NCBI GenBank assembly: GCA_002900535.1
Contig: MUGC01000092.1
Location: forward strand, 1 to 5,305
Source of the DNA: Thermoplasmata archaeon M9B1D
Lineage (GTDB): Archaea > Thermoplasmatota > E2 > DHVEG-1
Length of the DNA stretch: 5,305 nt
Reading direction: 5' to 3'
Shown here: one piece after another, positions 5,246 through 5,305 of the stretch
Position numbering within the stretch: position 1 is the first letter of the stretch
How the letters are laid out: every line of letters starts with the position of its first letter
Program-made: the position numbers and the translations under genes
The notes under the pieces: model-generated
The model's input: the letters and a program-made list of their open reading frames with translations, nothing else
Told to the model about the DNA's origin: nothing
Database searches by the model: none

Positions 5246-5256
5246 ACGTATTACGT
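5246..5256. repeat. Perfect palindrome ACGTATTACGT between TATA box and tRNA
   Basis: ACGTA-T-TACGT is an 11-base perfect palindrome lying between the tRNA TATA box and its 5' end. Its position would suit an operator, but it may be chance. Confidence 0.4.
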
Positions 5257-5261
5257 TTTCC

Positions 5262-5269
5262 TATAAAAA
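5262..5269 (-). promoter_or_regulatory. Probable TATA box of tRNA-Ile
   Basis: On the minus strand TTTTTATA (5269-5262) is centred about 29 bases before the mature tRNA 5' end at 5236, so the start site would fall near 5240, giving a very short 5' leader for RNase P. The BRE match is poor. Confidence 0.5.
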
Positions 5270-5305
5270 GATAATTTTATTTGAAACGATATCTTAATAC
5301 ATGGT

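Noticed and set aside
1..5305. CRISPR array, transposon, defence or phage module
   Set aside because: No spaced direct repeats, transposase, nuclease or integrase motifs are visible. The genes are housekeeping or conserved-uncharacterised.

Overview
The window looks like ordinary chromosomal DNA from an AT-rich archaeon, probably a euryarchaeon; the lineage cannot be fixed from the sequence. The evidence is an archaeal-type Dph2 (diphthamide synthesis), a tRNA-Ile with no encoded CCA, TATA/BRE promoter elements and several starts that appear leaderless. I see no insertion sequence, CRISPR array, integrase or phage gene.

Layout: (1) 1-171, minus strand: the N-terminal 57 codons of nadA (quinolinate synthase), leaving the window at its left edge. 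(2) 172-301: a divergent promoter region with two mirror-image CTATATAA elements. (3) 302-733, plus: a membrane-anchored protein whose C-terminal part resembles a degenerate half of a phospholipase-D-like domain. (4) 775-2076, plus: a polytopic membrane protein of the DUF401 / AF0261 type, probably a transporter. (5) 2128-3714, plus: a two-domain protein, an APH-like kinase fold (COG2187 type) fused to a P-loop kinase (COG0645 type). (6) 3719-4735, plus: dph2, starting at TTG four bases after the kinase stop codon, with its Shine-Dalgarno inside the kinase gene. (7) 4736-5161: a convergent intergenic region with T-tracts, a 9-bp inverted repeat and, on the minus strand, a probable 51-residue two-helix membrane protein. 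(8) 5162-5236, minus: tRNA-Ile(GAU) with a candidate promoter upstream.

Four protein-gene promoters follow one pattern: an RNWAAW-like BRE followed directly by CTWTWWWA. Where the TATA start lies 31-32 bases before the ATG (775 and 2128) there is no Shine-Dalgarno, as expected of leaderless mRNA. Where the distance is longer (302), a good Shine-Dalgarno sits in the predicted leader. dph2, internal to an operon, also has one.

The genes do not form an obvious single pathway. The strongest functional hint is the tight coupling of the uncharacterised kinase fusion to dph2. The most unusual points are the pseudo-PLD membrane protein, the kinase-dph2 operon, and a small membrane-protein gene whose ATG is separated from its reading frame by one AT unit of a dinucleotide tract.
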